A stretch of 64,000 bases of DNA, from the NCBI RefSeq assembly GCF_001952855.1, contig NZ_LPNO01000053.1:1-64000 (forward strand). The letters run 5' to 3'. This DNA is from Pseudomonas sp. ATCC PTA-122608 (lineage in GTDB: Bacteria; Pseudomonadota; Gammaproteobacteria; Pseudomonadales; Pseudomonadaceae). Numbering within the stretch: position 1 is the first letter of the stretch; the number at the start of each line of letters is the position of its first letter. The position numbers were made by a program, and so were the translations under genes. Positions 8,058 to 17,722 of this stretch are shown here, piece by piece. A model generated the notes under the pieces. It saw only the letters and a program-made list of their open reading frames with translations. It searched no databases and had not been told where the DNA came from.

Positions 8058-10093
8058 GTACCGTCACTCCCGTCAAACCCCAGGAGGCTTCCCGCAGCCG
8101 CTCGCAGATCATCGTGCTGTTTATCGCGCTGATCGTGTTCATCATGCTGCTGTTCGCCAACTTCGCTTACCTCAACACCCAGTCCACCTACGACAAGCAG
8201 TACATCGGCCACGCCGGTGAGCTGCGGGTGCTGTCCCAACGCATCGCCAAGAACGCCACCGAGGCCGCCGCCGGCAAGGCGGCTGCGTTCAAACTGCTGG
8301 GGGATGCGCGCAACGATTTTGCCCAGCGCTGGGGTTACCTGAAAAAAGGCGACCCGGCCACCGGCCTGCCCGCGGCACCTACCGCCGTTCGCGCAGAAAT
8401 GCGCGCGGTGCAGACCGACTGGGAAGCGCTGCTGAAAAACGCCGATGCGATTCTGGCCAGCGAACAGACGGTGTTGTCGCTGCATCAAGTGGCTGCCACC
8501 TTGGCGGAAACGGTGCCGCAGTTGCAGGTCGAATCGGAAAAGGTCGTCGATATCCTCCTGCAACGCGGCGCGCCGGCCAGCCAGGTGGCTTTGGCCCAGC
8601 GCCAGTCGTTGCTGGCTGAGCGCATCCTCGGTGCGGTGAACACCGTGCTGGCGGGCGACGAAACCGCGGTGCAGGCCGCCGATGCCTTTGGCCGCGATGC
8701 CAACCGTTTCGGCCAGGTGCTCAACGGCATGCTTCAGGGCAACCCTGGGCTGCGTATCTCTCAGGTAGAAGATCACGATGCGCGGGCGCGGCTGGCGGAA
8801 ATCGCCGAGCTGTTCGAATTCGTCTCCGGCTCCGTGGACGAAATCCTCGAGACCTCGCCGCAACTGTTCCAGGTGCGCGCCTCTGCGAGCAATATTTTCA
8901 ACCTGTCGCAAACCCTGCTGGACGAAGCCTCGCACCTGGCCACCGGTTTTGAAAACCTGGCCGACGGGCGCACCTTCGACACCATCGGCGGCTACGTGCT
9001 GGGCTTGCTGGCGCTGGCCTCGATCATCCTGATCGGCCTGGTGATGGTCCGCGAGACCAACCGCCAATTGCGGGAAACCGCCGAGAAAAACGAGCGCAAC
9101 CAGAACGCGATCATGCGTCTGCTGGATGAGATTGAAGACCTGGCCGACGGCGACCTGACCGTCACCGCCTCGGTCACCGAAGACTTCACCGGCACCATCG
9201 CCGACTCCATCAACTATTCCGTGGACCAGCTGCGCGACCTGGTGGCGACCATCAACCTCACCGCGGGCCAGGTGGCTGGCGCAGTGCAGGACACCCAGGC
9301 CACCGCCATGCACCTGGCCCAAGCGTCGGAGCATCAGGCGCAGCAGATTGCCGAAGCCTCCACGGCGATCAACCAGATGGCCCAGTCCATCGACCAGGTG
9401 TCTGCCAACGCCGCCGAATCTTCGGCAGTGGCCGAGCGTTCGGTAGAGATCGCCAACAAGGGCAATGAGGTGGTGCACAACACCATCCACGGGATGGACA
9501 ACATCCGCGAACAGATCCAGGACACCGCCAAGCGCATCAAGCGCCTGGGGGAATCGTCCCAGGAGATTGGCGACATCGTCAGCCTGATCGACGACATCGC
9601 CGAGCAGACCAACATCCTCGCCCTCAACGCGGCGATCCAGGCGAGCATGGCCGGTGACGCCGGGCGTGGTTTTGCGGTGGTGGCCGATGAAGTACAGCGC
9701 CTGGCCGAGCGTTCTTCGGCGGCAACGCGGCAGATCGAAACCCTGGTGCGGGCGATCCAGACGGACACCAACGAAGCGGTGATTTCCATGGAGCAGACCA
9801 CCACCGAAGTGGTGCGCGGTGCGCGGCTGGCCCAGGACGCCGGCGTGGCGCTGGAAGAGATCGAAGGTGTGTCGAAAACCCTGGCGGCGTTGATCCAGAG
9901 TATTTCCAACGCGGCGCAGCAGCAGACGTCGTCGGCAGGGCAGATATCGTTGACGATGAACGTGATTCAGCAGATCACCACTCAAACTTCCTCTGGCTCC
10001 ACGGCCACTGCCGAGAGCATCGGCAACCTGGCAAAAATGGCCAGTCAGCTGCGGCGGTCGGTGTCGGGGTTCACCTTGCCGCCAGCCCCGTAG
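8054..10093 (+). CDS. pilJ: Type IV pilus methyl-accepting chemotaxis protein PilJ
   Basis: The 679-residue receptor has a membrane helix at about 18-40 (IIVLFIALIVFIMLLFANFAYL), a PilJ-type periplasmic region, a second helix at about 313-335, a HAMP segment and a long cytoplasmic coiled coil. The signalling tip is present (DDIAEQTNILALNAAIQASMAGDAGRGFAVVADEVQRLAERS). The start at 8054 follows from the ATGA overlap with pilI and from a short basic N-terminus before helix one. The TAG stop (10091-10093) is part of a REP unit. No pilK methyltransferase gene follows, unlike P. aeruginosa. Confidence 0.96.
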   Translation: MSTVTPVKPQEASRSRSQIIVLFIALIVFIMLLFANFAYLNTQSTYDKQYIGHAGELRVLSQRIAKNATEAAAGKAAAFKLLGDARNDFAQRWGYLKKGDPATGLPAAPTAVRAEMRAVQTDWEALLKNADAILASEQTVLSLHQVAATLAETVPQLQVESEKVVDILLQRGAPASQVALAQRQSLLAERILGAVNTVLAGDETAVQAADAFGRDANRFGQVLNGMLQGNPGLRISQVEDHDARARLAEIAELFEFVSGSVDEILETSPQLFQVRASASNIFNLSQTLLDEASHLATGFENLADGRTFDTIGGYVLGLLALASIILIGLVMVRETNRQLRETAEKNERNQNAIMRLLDEIEDLADGDLTVTASVTEDFTGTIADSINYSVDQLRDLVATINLTAGQVAGAVQDTQATAMHLAQASEHQAQQIAEASTAINQMAQSIDQVSANAAESSAVAERSVEIANKGNEVVHNTIHGMDNIREQIQDTAKRIKRLGESSQEIGDIVSLIDDIAEQTNILALNAAIQASMAGDAGRGFAVVADEVQRLAERSSAATRQIETLVRAIQTDTNEAVISMEQTTTEVVRGARLAQDAGVALEEIEGVSKTLAALIQSISNAAQQQTSSAGQISLTMNVIQQITTQTSSGSTATAESIGNLAKMASQLRRSVSGFTLPPAP

Positions 10094-10188
10094 GAGCGAG
10101 CTTGCTCGCGAAAAACCCGAGAGCGCCGCGTTCATTCAGAATGCCCGCGTCATCGTTAGCGCTCTTCGCGAGCAAGCTCGCTCCTACA
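10091..10188. repeat. REP/BIME inverted pair starting at the pilJ stop codon
   Basis: The TAG of GTAGGAGCGAGCTTGCTCGC is the pilJ stop codon, so the repeat begins exactly at the end of the coding sequence. The inverted partner ends at 10188, 52 bp before chpA. It occupies the place where pilK lies in P. aeruginosa and may attenuate transcription or stabilise the upstream mRNA. Confidence 0.92.
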
Positions 10189-10240
10189 GGGCGTTATGTT
10201 CAAGCAACACGGCAACTCATGAATTCAGACGGGAGCAGTT

Positions 10241-13200
10241 ATGGTTGATCGGCACGACTACGTGGCCCTCGAATGGGTCAAGGGCGAAATTGCCGAAACC
10301 CTGAAACAGGCCCGTTCGGCGCTGGACGCCTATGTAGAAGAAGGCAGCAGCGAAGCCATCGGCCAATGCCTGGAATGCATCCATCAGGTCCATGGCAGTT
10401 TGCTGATGGTCGAGTTCTACGGCGCAGCCCTGTTCGCCGAAGAAATGGAGCAACTGGCCCTCGCCCTGCAAGGCGCGCGCGTCAGCCAGCGCGACGAAGG
10501 TATTCGCCTGCTGCAACAGGGCCTCGGCCAACTGCCGCTGTACCTCGACCGCGTACACAGCGCCCGACGCGACCTGCCCTTGGTGGTGTTGCCGCTGCTC
10601 AACGACCTGCGCAGCGTACGCGGCGAAAGCCTGCTCTCGGAAACCAGTCTGTTCAGCCCGCAACTGCTGATTATCCCGCCACTGCCCGAGGAGGCGCTGG
10701 CCCAGCGCACGCCGGAGGATTTCCCCGGGCTGCTGCGTCAGTGGCGGCAGATGCTGCAACAGGCGCTGGTCGGTTTGTTGCGCGAAGACCACGGCCCCAG
10801 CAACCTGGAAGACATGGCACGGGTTTTCGCCCGCCTCGAAGCCCTGTGCCATGGTGCGCCGCTGTTACCGTTGTGGCAGGTGACCTCGGCGCTGGTGGAA
10901 GGCATGCTCATTGGCGTGGTCGCCAACAGCCCGGCGTTGCGCAGTTTGCTCAAAGCCTGCGACAAGGAACTCAAGCGCCTGCTGATCCAGGGCATCAACG
11001 GCATCAACACCCCGGCCCCGGATGAGTTGCTCAAGAGCCTGTTGTTCTACGTCGCCAAAGTCACCCGACCGACTCCACGGATGCAAAGTTTGAAAGAACG
11101 TTATGGCCTCGATGAAGCCCTGCCCGACAGCGCCGTGGTGGACGCCGAACGCGCCCGCTTGGCCGGCCCGGACCGCGACGCGATGGGCTCGGTGCTCGGC
11201 GCGTTGTGTGAGGAGCTGGTGCGGGTCAAGGAACGCCTGGACCTGTTCGTACGCAGTGACCGCCAGCACGCCTCGGACCTTGAAGCCTTGCTGGCGCCCT
11301 TGCGCCAGATCGCCGATACCCTGGCGGTATTGGGTTTCGGCCAGCCGCGCAAAGTGATCATCGACCAATTGGCGGTGGTGCTCGGCCTGGCCCAAGGGCA
11401 GCGCGAGCCCAACGACGCGGTATTGATGGATGTCGCCGGTGCGTTGCTCTACGTCGAGGCGACGCTGGCCGGGATGGTCGGCACCGTCGAGCCGGAACGC
11501 CGCGAAGAAAGCCGCCTGCCCACCACCGACCTCACGCAGATCCACCACCTGGTGATCCGCGAATCCTGCCAGTGCCTGACCCAGGCCAAAGAGCTGGTGA
11601 TCGACTGCATCGAAGCCCATTGGGACCGCCAGCGTCTGGAGTCACTGCCCGAGTTGCTGACCCAGGTGCGCGGTGCGCTGGCGATGATTCCGCTGCCGCG
11701 TGCGGCGAGCCTGATGCGTGGCTGCAATGACTACGTCAACGAGCAACTGATGGTCAGTGAGGCCGCGCCTTCCGAGGCGCAGCTCGAGCATTTTGCCGAT
11801 GTGCTCACCAGTCTCGAGTACTATCTCGAACGCATGCTGCAGGACCACGACGCCCCGGGCGAACGGGTGCTGGAAGTCGCCGCCGAAGGCCTCGCTGCAC
11901 TGGGCTATTTGCCGGCCGAGAAGCCGTGGCGCCAGGCGCTGCTCGCCCAGGATGACACGCCGGCGGAACAAACCCCGTTTCTCGCGGATGCGCTGGCCAG
12001 CCCCACCTCGCGCCTCAACCCGCCGGCCCTCCAGCGCCCTGGCAGCCTGCTGCCACCGCCTGCCGGCGAGGAGCCCATCGACGACGAACTGCGGGAAGTG
12101 TTCCTCGAAGAAACCGCCGAAGTCCTCGACGTGCTGCACCGCTACGTACCTACCGGCACCGCGAGCCTGGAAGACAAGGCCACCCTGAGCGAAATGCGCC
12201 GCGCCTTCCACACCTTGAAAGGCAGTGGTCGCATGGTCCGCGCGTTGGTGTTGGCGGAGCTGGCCTGGGCGGTGGAAAACCTGCTCAACCGCATACTGGA
12301 ACGCAGCGTTGCGCCGTGCCCTGATGTGCAAGCGGTGCTGGATGACGTGCTGGAATTGCTGCCTGAGCTGATCACCGATTTCGCCGACGATGCCCAGCGC
12401 CAGCGCGACGACGTAGACGAACTGGCGGCGCGGGCTCACGCCCTGGCCAGCGGTGTCGAACCGTCGGCCACAGACCCGGCCACCCTGGACCCGCAGTTGC
12501 TGGAGATCTTCCGCAACGAAGCCCAGAGCCACCTCGACAGCCTCAACCATTTCCTGCAACAGGCCACCGAGCACCTGCCGCTGCAAGTCAGCGATGAACT
12601 GCAACGCGCACTGCACACCCTCAAGGGCAGCGCCTACATGGCCGGCGTGTTGCCCATCGCCGAACTGGCGCGACCGCTGGATCACCTGACCCGCGAATAC
12701 AAGGCCCATCGCCTGCCGCTGGACCTGGATGAAATTGAATTGCTGCTGGAGGCCGAGGCGCTGTTCCAGCGCGGGGTGCGCCAGCTGGACAGCGATCCCC
12801 ATGCGCCCATCACCGGTGCGGCAGGGTTGATCGAACGCACACAGAACTTGCTGAACAGCCAGCTTGAAGCCTTGCTGAATGCGCCCAACACCGGCCTGCG
12901 GATCAAGCGCGACCCGCAGTTGATTGCCAACTTCCTGGCCCAGGGCATGGATATCCTGCTGGACGCCGAAAGCTTGCTGCGCCGCTGGCAACAACATCCC
13001 GGCGAGCGGCAGGAACTGAGTGCACTGCTGGACGAGCTGACCACCCTCGGCGAAGGCGCGCACCTGGCCGACCTGCACTCGATGGATGAGTTGTGCGAAG
13101 CCTTGCTCGACCTCTACGGCGCGGTGGAAGAAAGCAGCCTGGCGGTCAGCGAGCGCTTCTTCCACGAGGCTGAACAGGCCCACGAAGCGCTGATCAACAT

Positions 13201-16081
13201 GCTCGACCAACTGGCTGCCGGCCAGGAAATCAGCGCGGCTCCGGCACGGGTTCGAGCCCTGCGCGAGCTGTTGGATGAAGGCCTCGACCCGTCCGCCACC
13301 GGCTTGATCAAAACCGATGGCAGCCGTGCGCTGAGCATTTCCGAACTGGGCGCCGCCACGGCGAAGTTGGACCAAGGTTTTGCGGTAGACGATGAGATCG
13401 TCGAGATCTTCCTTGAAGAGGCGGTAGACATCCTCGACAGCGCCGGCCAGTCCCTGAAACGCTGGCTGTTGGACCCGGATAACGCAGCACCGCTGTCGTC
13501 GCTGCAACGGGATTTGCACACCCTCAAAGGTGGTGCACGCATGGCTGAAATCGGCGCGGTGGGCGACCTGGCCCTTGAGTTGGAAAACCTTTACGAAGGC
13601 TTGGTGGACCGTCGCTACAGCTATTCCAGCGAGTTGGCGAACGTGTTGATGGCCAGTCATGAGCGACTGGCACTGCTGCTTGAGCAACTGCAACACCAGC
13701 AGCCGCTGAGCGACTCCACCGACCTGATCAGCCACTTGCGTGAGTTGCGCCAAGGCACCGTACAAGCGGCGCCCGCAGCCGCCGCCGAAGTCGAGACACC
13801 AGGCAGTGATCCCGAGCTGCTGGATATCTTTCTCGAAGAAGCCGCCGACATCCTCGACAGCTCCGGCGCCGCGCTGTTGCGCTGGCAGGCCGAGCCAAAA
13901 AATCGCCAGGAAGTCGAGACACTGCTGCGCGACCTGCACACCCTCAAGGGCGGCGCCCGCATGGTCGAGATCGGCCCGATTGGCGATCTGGCCCATGAGC
14001 TGGAGTTTCTCTACGAGGGCTTGTCGGCAGGGTTGCTGGCGCCCTCGGCTGAACTCTTCGCGTTGCTGCAAGGCTGCCACGACCGCCTGGCGCAGATGAT
14101 CGATGCAGTGGCGGCGGGAATGCCGGTGGGCTCGGTGGATCTGCTGATCGAGCGGATCAAAAGCCTGGTGCATCCGGCTGAAGTGACGGCCGCACCGGTG
14201 GCGTTGGCGGCCACCAAAACCGAAGCGGTGCCGGCCAGCGATCCGGCCGCCGACATGGTGAAGATCTCTGCCGACTTGCTGGATGACCTGGTCAACCTGG
14301 CCGGTGAAACCTCGATCTTTCGCGGGCGTATCGAGCAACAGGTCAACGACGCGAGCATCGCCCTGCACGAAGTGGAAACCACCATCGAGCGCATGCGCGA
14401 CCAACTGCGCCGGCTCGACACCGAAACCCAGGGCCGCATTCTCAGCCGCCAACAAGCTGAGGCCGAACGCCTGGGCTACGAAGAATTCGACCCGCTGGAA
14501 ATGGACCGCCATTCCCAACTGCAACAACTGTCCCGGGCCTTGTTCGAGTCAGCCTCCGACCTGCTCGACCTCAAGGAAACCCTCGAGCGTCGCAACCAGG
14601 ATGCCCACAACCTTTTGCAGCAACAGGCGCGGATCAACACCGAGTTGCAAGAAGGCCTGATGCGCACGCGCATGGTGCCCTTCGAACGCATGCTGCCGCG
14701 CCTTAAACGCATCGTGCGGCAGGTGGCGGGCGAGTTGGGCAAGGATGTGGAATTTATCGTCGGTAACGCCGAAGGCGAGATGGACCGCAACGTGCTGGAA
14801 CGCATGGTCGCGCCGCTGGAACACATGCTGCGCAACGCCGTCGACCATGGCCTGGAATCCCGCGATGCGCGGTTGCTGGCGGGCAAGCCTGAAAAAGGCC
14901 GGATCACCCTGGACCTGACCCACGAAGGCGGCGACATCGTTTTCGACATGCGCGACGACGGCGCCGGCGTGCCGCTTGAAGCGGTTCGGCGCAAGGCGAT
15001 CAAGCGTGGTTTGCTCGATCCCAACCTGGAAATCAGCGACCGCGACGTGTTGCAGTTCATCCTGCAACCGGGGTTTTCCACCGCCGAAAAAATCACTCAG
15101 ATTTCCGGGCGTGGCGTCGGCATGGACGTGGTGCATGAAGAAGTGCGCCAGCTGGGCGGTTCGATGGTTATCGATTCGACGCCGGGGGAGGGCGTGCACT
15201 TTCGCATTCGCCTGCCGTTCACCGTGTCGGTCAACCAGGCGTTGATGGTGCAGTGCGCGGACGATCAATACGCGATCCCGCTGAACACCATCGAAGGCCT
15301 GGTGCGGGTTATGCCCCATGAGCTGGAAGGGCACTATCAACTGAATCCGCCGCGTTACGAATACGCCGGCCAGCGCTACGAGCTGTTCTACCTTGGCGAC
15401 CTGCTGCACACCGTTGGCCGCCCGAACCTGCTCGGCCAATACCAGCCGCTGCCGGTGTTGCTGGTGCAGTGCAACGAGCGGCGCGTGGCGGTGCAGGTAG
15501 ATGCCATGGCCGGCACCCGGGAGATCGTGGTCAAGGGCCTGGGGCCGCAATTTGCCGGGGTGAAGGGCCTGTCGGGCGCAACCATCCTCGGCGATGGCCG
15601 CGTGGTACTGATCATCGACCTGCTGGCGCATATCCGCGCGCGGCCACCGGCCTTGCCGGCCCAGGCGGTCGAGGCGCCCTTGATCCTCAACGACCCCCTG
15701 AAAAAGCGCCCGTTGCTGGTGCTGGTGGTGGACGACTCGGTCACCGTGCGCAAAGTCACCAGCCGCCTGCTGGAACGCAACGGCATGAACGTGCTCACCG
15801 CCAAGGACGGCATCGACGCCATGGCCGTGCTGGAAGAACACACCCCGGACCTGATGCTGCTCGACATCGAAATGCCGCGCATGGACGGCTTCGAAGTGGC
15901 GATCCAGGTGCGCGACGACCCACGGCTGATGCGCATGCCCATCATCATGATCACCTCCCGCACCGGGCAAAAACACCGTGATCGTGCGATGGCGATTGGC
16001 GTCAACGACTACCTCGGCAAGCCTTATCAAGAGTCGGTGTTGCTGGAAAGCATCGCTTATTGGAGCAAGTCCCGTGCTTGA
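10241..16081 (+). CDS. chpA: Hybrid CheA-type histidine kinase ChpA (PilL)
   Basis: This very large (1946-residue) kinase is the centre of the Chp system controlling type IV pili. Four canonical phosphotransfer domains carry HTLKG at H657, H792, H1093 and H1233. A degenerate N-terminal copy reads IHQVHGS near residue 50, without the lysine. Then come the dimerisation and ATPase regions (MLRNAVDHGLE near 1530, FDMRDDGAGVP, GRGVGMDVV), a CheW domain (about 1655-1790) and a C-terminal receiver with phosphoacceptor D1875 (LLDIEMPRMDG). From memory, P. aeruginosa ChpA is about 2470 residues with more phosphotransfer domains, so this form is reduced. It overlaps chpC by 8 bp. Confidence 0.96.
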   Translation: MVDRHDYVALEWVKGEIAETLKQARSALDAYVEEGSSEAIGQCLECIHQVHGSLLMVEFYGAALFAEEMEQLALALQGARVSQRDEGIRLLQQGLGQLPLYLDRVHSARRDLPLVVLPLLNDLRSVRGESLLSETSLFSPQLLIIPPLPEEALAQRTPEDFPGLLRQWRQMLQQALVGLLREDHGPSNLEDMARVFARLEALCHGAPLLPLWQVTSALVEGMLIGVVANSPALRSLLKACDKELKRLLIQGINGINTPAPDELLKSLLFYVAKVTRPTPRMQSLKERYGLDEALPDSAVVDAERARLAGPDRDAMGSVLGALCEELVRVKERLDLFVRSDRQHASDLEALLAPLRQIADTLAVLGFGQPRKVIIDQLAVVLGLAQGQREPNDAVLMDVAGALLYVEATLAGMVGTVEPERREESRLPTTDLTQIHHLVIRESCQCLTQAKELVIDCIEAHWDRQRLESLPELLTQVRGALAMIPLPRAASLMRGCNDYVNEQLMVSEAAPSEAQLEHFADVLTSLEYYLERMLQDHDAPGERVLEVAAEGLAALGYLPAEKPWRQALLAQDDTPAEQTPFLADALASPTSRLNPPALQRPGSLLPPPAGEEPIDDELREVFLEETAEVLDVLHRYVPTGTASLEDKATLSEMRRAFHTLKGSGRMVRALVLAELAWAVENLLNRILERSVAPCPDVQAVLDDVLELLPELITDFADDAQRQRDDVDELAARAHALASGVEPSATDPATLDPQLLEIFRNEAQSHLDSLNHFLQQATEHLPLQVSDELQRALHTLKGSAYMAGVLPIAELARPLDHLTREYKAHRLPLDLDEIELLLEAEALFQRGVRQLDSDPHAPITGAAGLIERTQNLLNSQLEALLNAPNTGLRIKRDPQLIANFLAQGMDILLDAESLLRRWQQHPGERQELSALLDELTTLGEGAHLADLHSMDELCEALLDLYGAVEESSLAVSERFFHEAEQAHEALINMLDQLAAGQEISAAPARVRALRELLDEGLDPSATGLIKTDGSRALSISELGAATAKLDQGFAVDDEIVEIFLEEAVDILDSAGQSLKRWLLDPDNAAPLSSLQRDLHTLKGGARMAEIGAVGDLALELENLYEGLVDRRYSYSSELANVLMASHERLALLLEQLQHQQPLSDSTDLISHLRELRQGTVQAAPAAAAEVETPGSDPELLDIFLEEAADILDSSGAALLRWQAEPKNRQEVETLLRDLHTLKGGARMVEIGPIGDLAHELEFLYEGLSAGLLAPSAELFALLQGCHDRLAQMIDAVAAGMPVGSVDLLIERIKSLVHPAEVTAAPVALAATKTEAVPASDPAADMVKISADLLDDLVNLAGETSIFRGRIEQQVNDASIALHEVETTIERMRDQLRRLDTETQGRILSRQQAEAERLGYEEFDPLEMDRHSQLQQLSRALFESASDLLDLKETLERRNQDAHNLLQQQARINTELQEGLMRTRMVPFERMLPRLKRIVRQVAGELGKDVEFIVGNAEGEMDRNVLERMVAPLEHMLRNAVDHGLESRDARLLAGKPEKGRITLDLTHEGGDIVFDMRDDGAGVPLEAVRRKAIKRGLLDPNLEISDRDVLQFILQPGFSTAEKITQISGRGVGMDVVHEEVRQLGGSMVIDSTPGEGVHFRIRLPFTVSVNQALMVQCADDQYAIPLNTIEGLVRVMPHELEGHYQLNPPRYEYAGQRYELFYLGDLLHTVGRPNLLGQYQPLPVLLVQCNERRVAVQVDAMAGTREIVVKGLGPQFAGVKGLSGATILGDGRVVLIIDLLAHIRARPPALPAQAVEAPLILNDPLKKRPLLVLVVDDSVTVRKVTSRLLERNGMNVLTAKDGIDAMAVLEEHTPDLMLLDIEMPRMDGFEVAIQVRDDPRLMRMPIIMITSRTGQKHRDRAMAIGVNDYLGKPYQESVLLESIAYWSKSRA

Positions 16082-16529
16082 TCACCGCGCTACGCAACTC
16101 ACTGGCTTGCTGCTGCCATTGGCCGACCGCCACCTGTTATTGCCCAACGTCGCCGTGGCCGAGCTGATCGACTTCCAGCGCGGCGAACCGGCCAGCGACG
16201 CGCCGCCGTGGTACCTGCGGCAAGTCACATGGCGGGATCGGCAGTTGCCGTTGATCAGCTTTGAAGCGGCGTGTGGCGAGTCGGGCGTGGTGGGAGAGCG
16301 CGCACGGATTGTGGTGCTGAACGCCCTTGGAGGACGGCCGACGTTGAAGTTTATCGCGTTGGTGATCCAGGGAATTCCGCGTTCGTACAAGCTCGATAGC
16401 CAGCTGAGTTATGTGGACGTACCGCTGTGCCCGCTGGAACTGGCGGCGGTGCAGGTGGGGGAGCATGTGGCCAGGGTGCCGGATTTGATGGGGTTGGAGG
16501 CGTTGTTGGTGGAGGCGGGGTTGGCCTGA
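16074..16529 (+). CDS. chpC: CheW-like chemotaxis protein ChpC
   Basis: The 151-residue CheW-domain protein begins with TQLTGLLLPLADRHLLLPNVAVAELIDF and contains WRDRQLPLISFEAACGE and a C-terminal VGEHVARVPDLMGLEALL. The likely start is GTG at 16074 inside the chpA 3' end, giving an 8-bp overlap; ATG codons farther upstream would read through chpA in another frame. In P. aeruginosa chpC is an accessory adaptor after chpB; here chpB (CheB-like) is absent and chpC is the last gene of the operon. Confidence 0.88.
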   Translation: MLDHRATQLTGLLLPLADRHLLLPNVAVAELIDFQRGEPASDAPPWYLRQVTWRDRQLPLISFEAACGESGVVGERARIVVLNALGGRPTLKFIALVIQGIPRSYKLDSQLSYVDVPLCPLELAAVQVGEHVARVPDLMGLEALLVEAGLA

Positions 16530-16561
16530 TCTACACATTTTCTATAAGCAATAACATACGC

Positions 16562-17161
16562 TCAACTGCGCACGAAAGCCTGAAGCGGGCCGTAGTCATT
16601 TATGTCGGCGGCACGCAGTGCATGGATATATAACGTGCGTACTTCACTGGCTGCTATCAGGTTCGCGCTTCCCCAAGAGAACGGAGCGAGCCCGTGCTGC
16701 CTCAGGAGGCAGTCGGCCATAAGGCGTGAGTGTCGTCCGTTTCCATTGGGGAATGGGTGCAACGACACGAGTTGGTGGTGGAAGCGCACAGCCACCTCTT
16801 CGGCAGGGAACACGTCGTGCTCCAGCCAGTAGGTCGTGTTATCGAGTAACTGGCGCAGGTTGACTGAGATTTTTGTCCAGTCGCAGCCAATATTTTTGTC
16901 GGACTTGCGAAACGTCCCGGCCCAGATCCAGGTATCGCTGAACATTTTGATGTGAAGTTGACGGCAGAAGTGTTCGTCCAGGACGTCCAACTTTTTTTGC
17001 CGCCCAAGCCAGCGTATGGCCTTGATGATGTTTGCCGCTTCCCATTCATCAAGTTCACCTTGAGTACCGATGTGCTTTGGCTTCAGGCCTGCGGCTTCAT
17101 CAAGGTCTAACGGTGTTTGCCCAGGTTTGAGTTCAAGTTCTATCGCCATAGTCGAGCCCAC
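16562..17161 (-). CDS. Fic-domain 'mobile mystery protein B'
   Basis: This 199-residue Fic-fold protein has the motif HPFPNGNGRHSR at H135-R146. The residue normally Asp/Glu before GNGR (Mg2+ ligand in AMP-transferring Fic enzymes) is Asn. No obvious N- or C-terminal (S/T)xxxE(G/N) inhibitory helix is seen. The protein belongs with the 'mobile mystery protein B' family, always paired with an HTH partner; the biochemical activity is unknown and toxin-like action is only an inference. It overlaps the HTH gene (22 bp from the first ATG, 10 bp from a second ATG at 17149), so the two are coupled. Confidence 0.88.
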   Translation of the reverse strand: MGSTMAIELELKPGQTPLDLDEAAGLKPKHIGTQGELDEWEAANIIKAIRWLGRQKKLDVLDEHFCRQLHIKMFSDTWIWAGTFRKSDKNIGCDWTKISVNLRQLLDNTTYWLEHDVFPAEEVAVRFHHQLVSLHPFPNGNGRHSRLMADCLLRQHGLAPFSWGSANLIAASEVRTLYIHALRAADINDYGPLQAFVRS

Positions 17162-17604
17162 GATCCGGAGAGCAGTTCTTTGCGTCGATCGTCCACTTGG
17201 CTTTCGATGAACGTATCTGAAGGCCGCTGATCTTCAAGGCTCATTGTGTGGGTGACCCCCATAATCTCTTGTCTGGCCAGCCACTCGGCGCGGGCTTCAA
17301 CCGTCTGGTGCAGTGGTTTTCGCGGCACCAGGGCGTAAACGAGCTCGCAGTCCAAACCCGCCGCCAGCTTGCGTAATTGCGCGAGTGTGATCCGATCTTC
17401 GGCTTCGGCCCGTTCCGACTGTTGCAAGGTTGCGAAGGCCACGCCAACCAAGGCTGCTTGAGCCCTTAACGATCGACCCAGTGCTTCCCTGATGGAGCGC
17501 AGCCAGCCGCCCGGCGGCGTGGGCTTGCCCCGCAGTGCTTCAAAGGGTTCGAGTGCCCGCTCCACTTGGGTAAGGCGCAATTTAAAGAGATCGGAAGAGG
17601 CCAT
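17140..17604 (-). CDS. HTH-domain 'mobile mystery protein A'
   Basis: This 154-residue protein has a Cro/C1-type helix-turn-helix at about residues 33-92 (GWLRSIREALGRSLRAQAALVGVAFATLQQSERAE ... ITLAQLRKLAAGLDCELVYALVP). It matches the 'mobile mystery protein A' family found immediately upstream of the Fic-type protein B on scattered, mobile loci. The likely role is autoregulation of the pair and possibly antagonism of protein B. Two perfect inverted repeats in the AT-rich promoter (17651-17721) are candidate operators. Confidence 0.87.
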   Translation of the reverse strand: MASSDLFKLRLTQVERALEPFEALRGKPTPPGGWLRSIREALGRSLRAQAALVGVAFATLQQSERAEAEDRITLAQLRKLAAGLDCELVYALVPRKPLHQTVEARAEWLARQEIMGVTHTMSLEDQRPSDTFIESQVDDRRKELLSGSWARLWR

Positions 17605-17650
17605 GAGATGCCACCTTTTTTAGCCTGGAAATATTCGTATCCAGCTTATT

Positions 17651-17722
17651 GTATGCCCTTAAGCATACGTTTTAATATTAATTGATAGGTTATGACCATA
17701 CATAATTATCTACTATGTATGC
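17651..17722. promoter_or_regulatory. Candidate operator pair of the mobile mystery A/B operon
   Basis: Two perfect inverted repeats lie 47-117 bp upstream of the HTH gene: GTATGC (17651-17656) with GCATAC (17663-17668), and CATACATA (17697-17704) with TATGTATG (17714-17721). Both contain GTATG/CATAC half-sites, as expected of two operators for one HTH regulator. The surrounding 17605-17770 is strikingly AT-rich compared with its neighbours. Between here and about 18020 I see no gene; small open frames there lack ribosome sites and family similarity. Confidence 0.6.

Noticed and set aside
7865..16030. Very long open frames antisense to pilJ and chpA (for example 756 and 961 codons)
   Set aside because: They mirror high-GC coding genes with strong domain evidence, contain no recognisable motifs, have low-complexity His/Gln/Gly/Arg-rich translations and lack ribosome sites; they are a codon-bias artefact.
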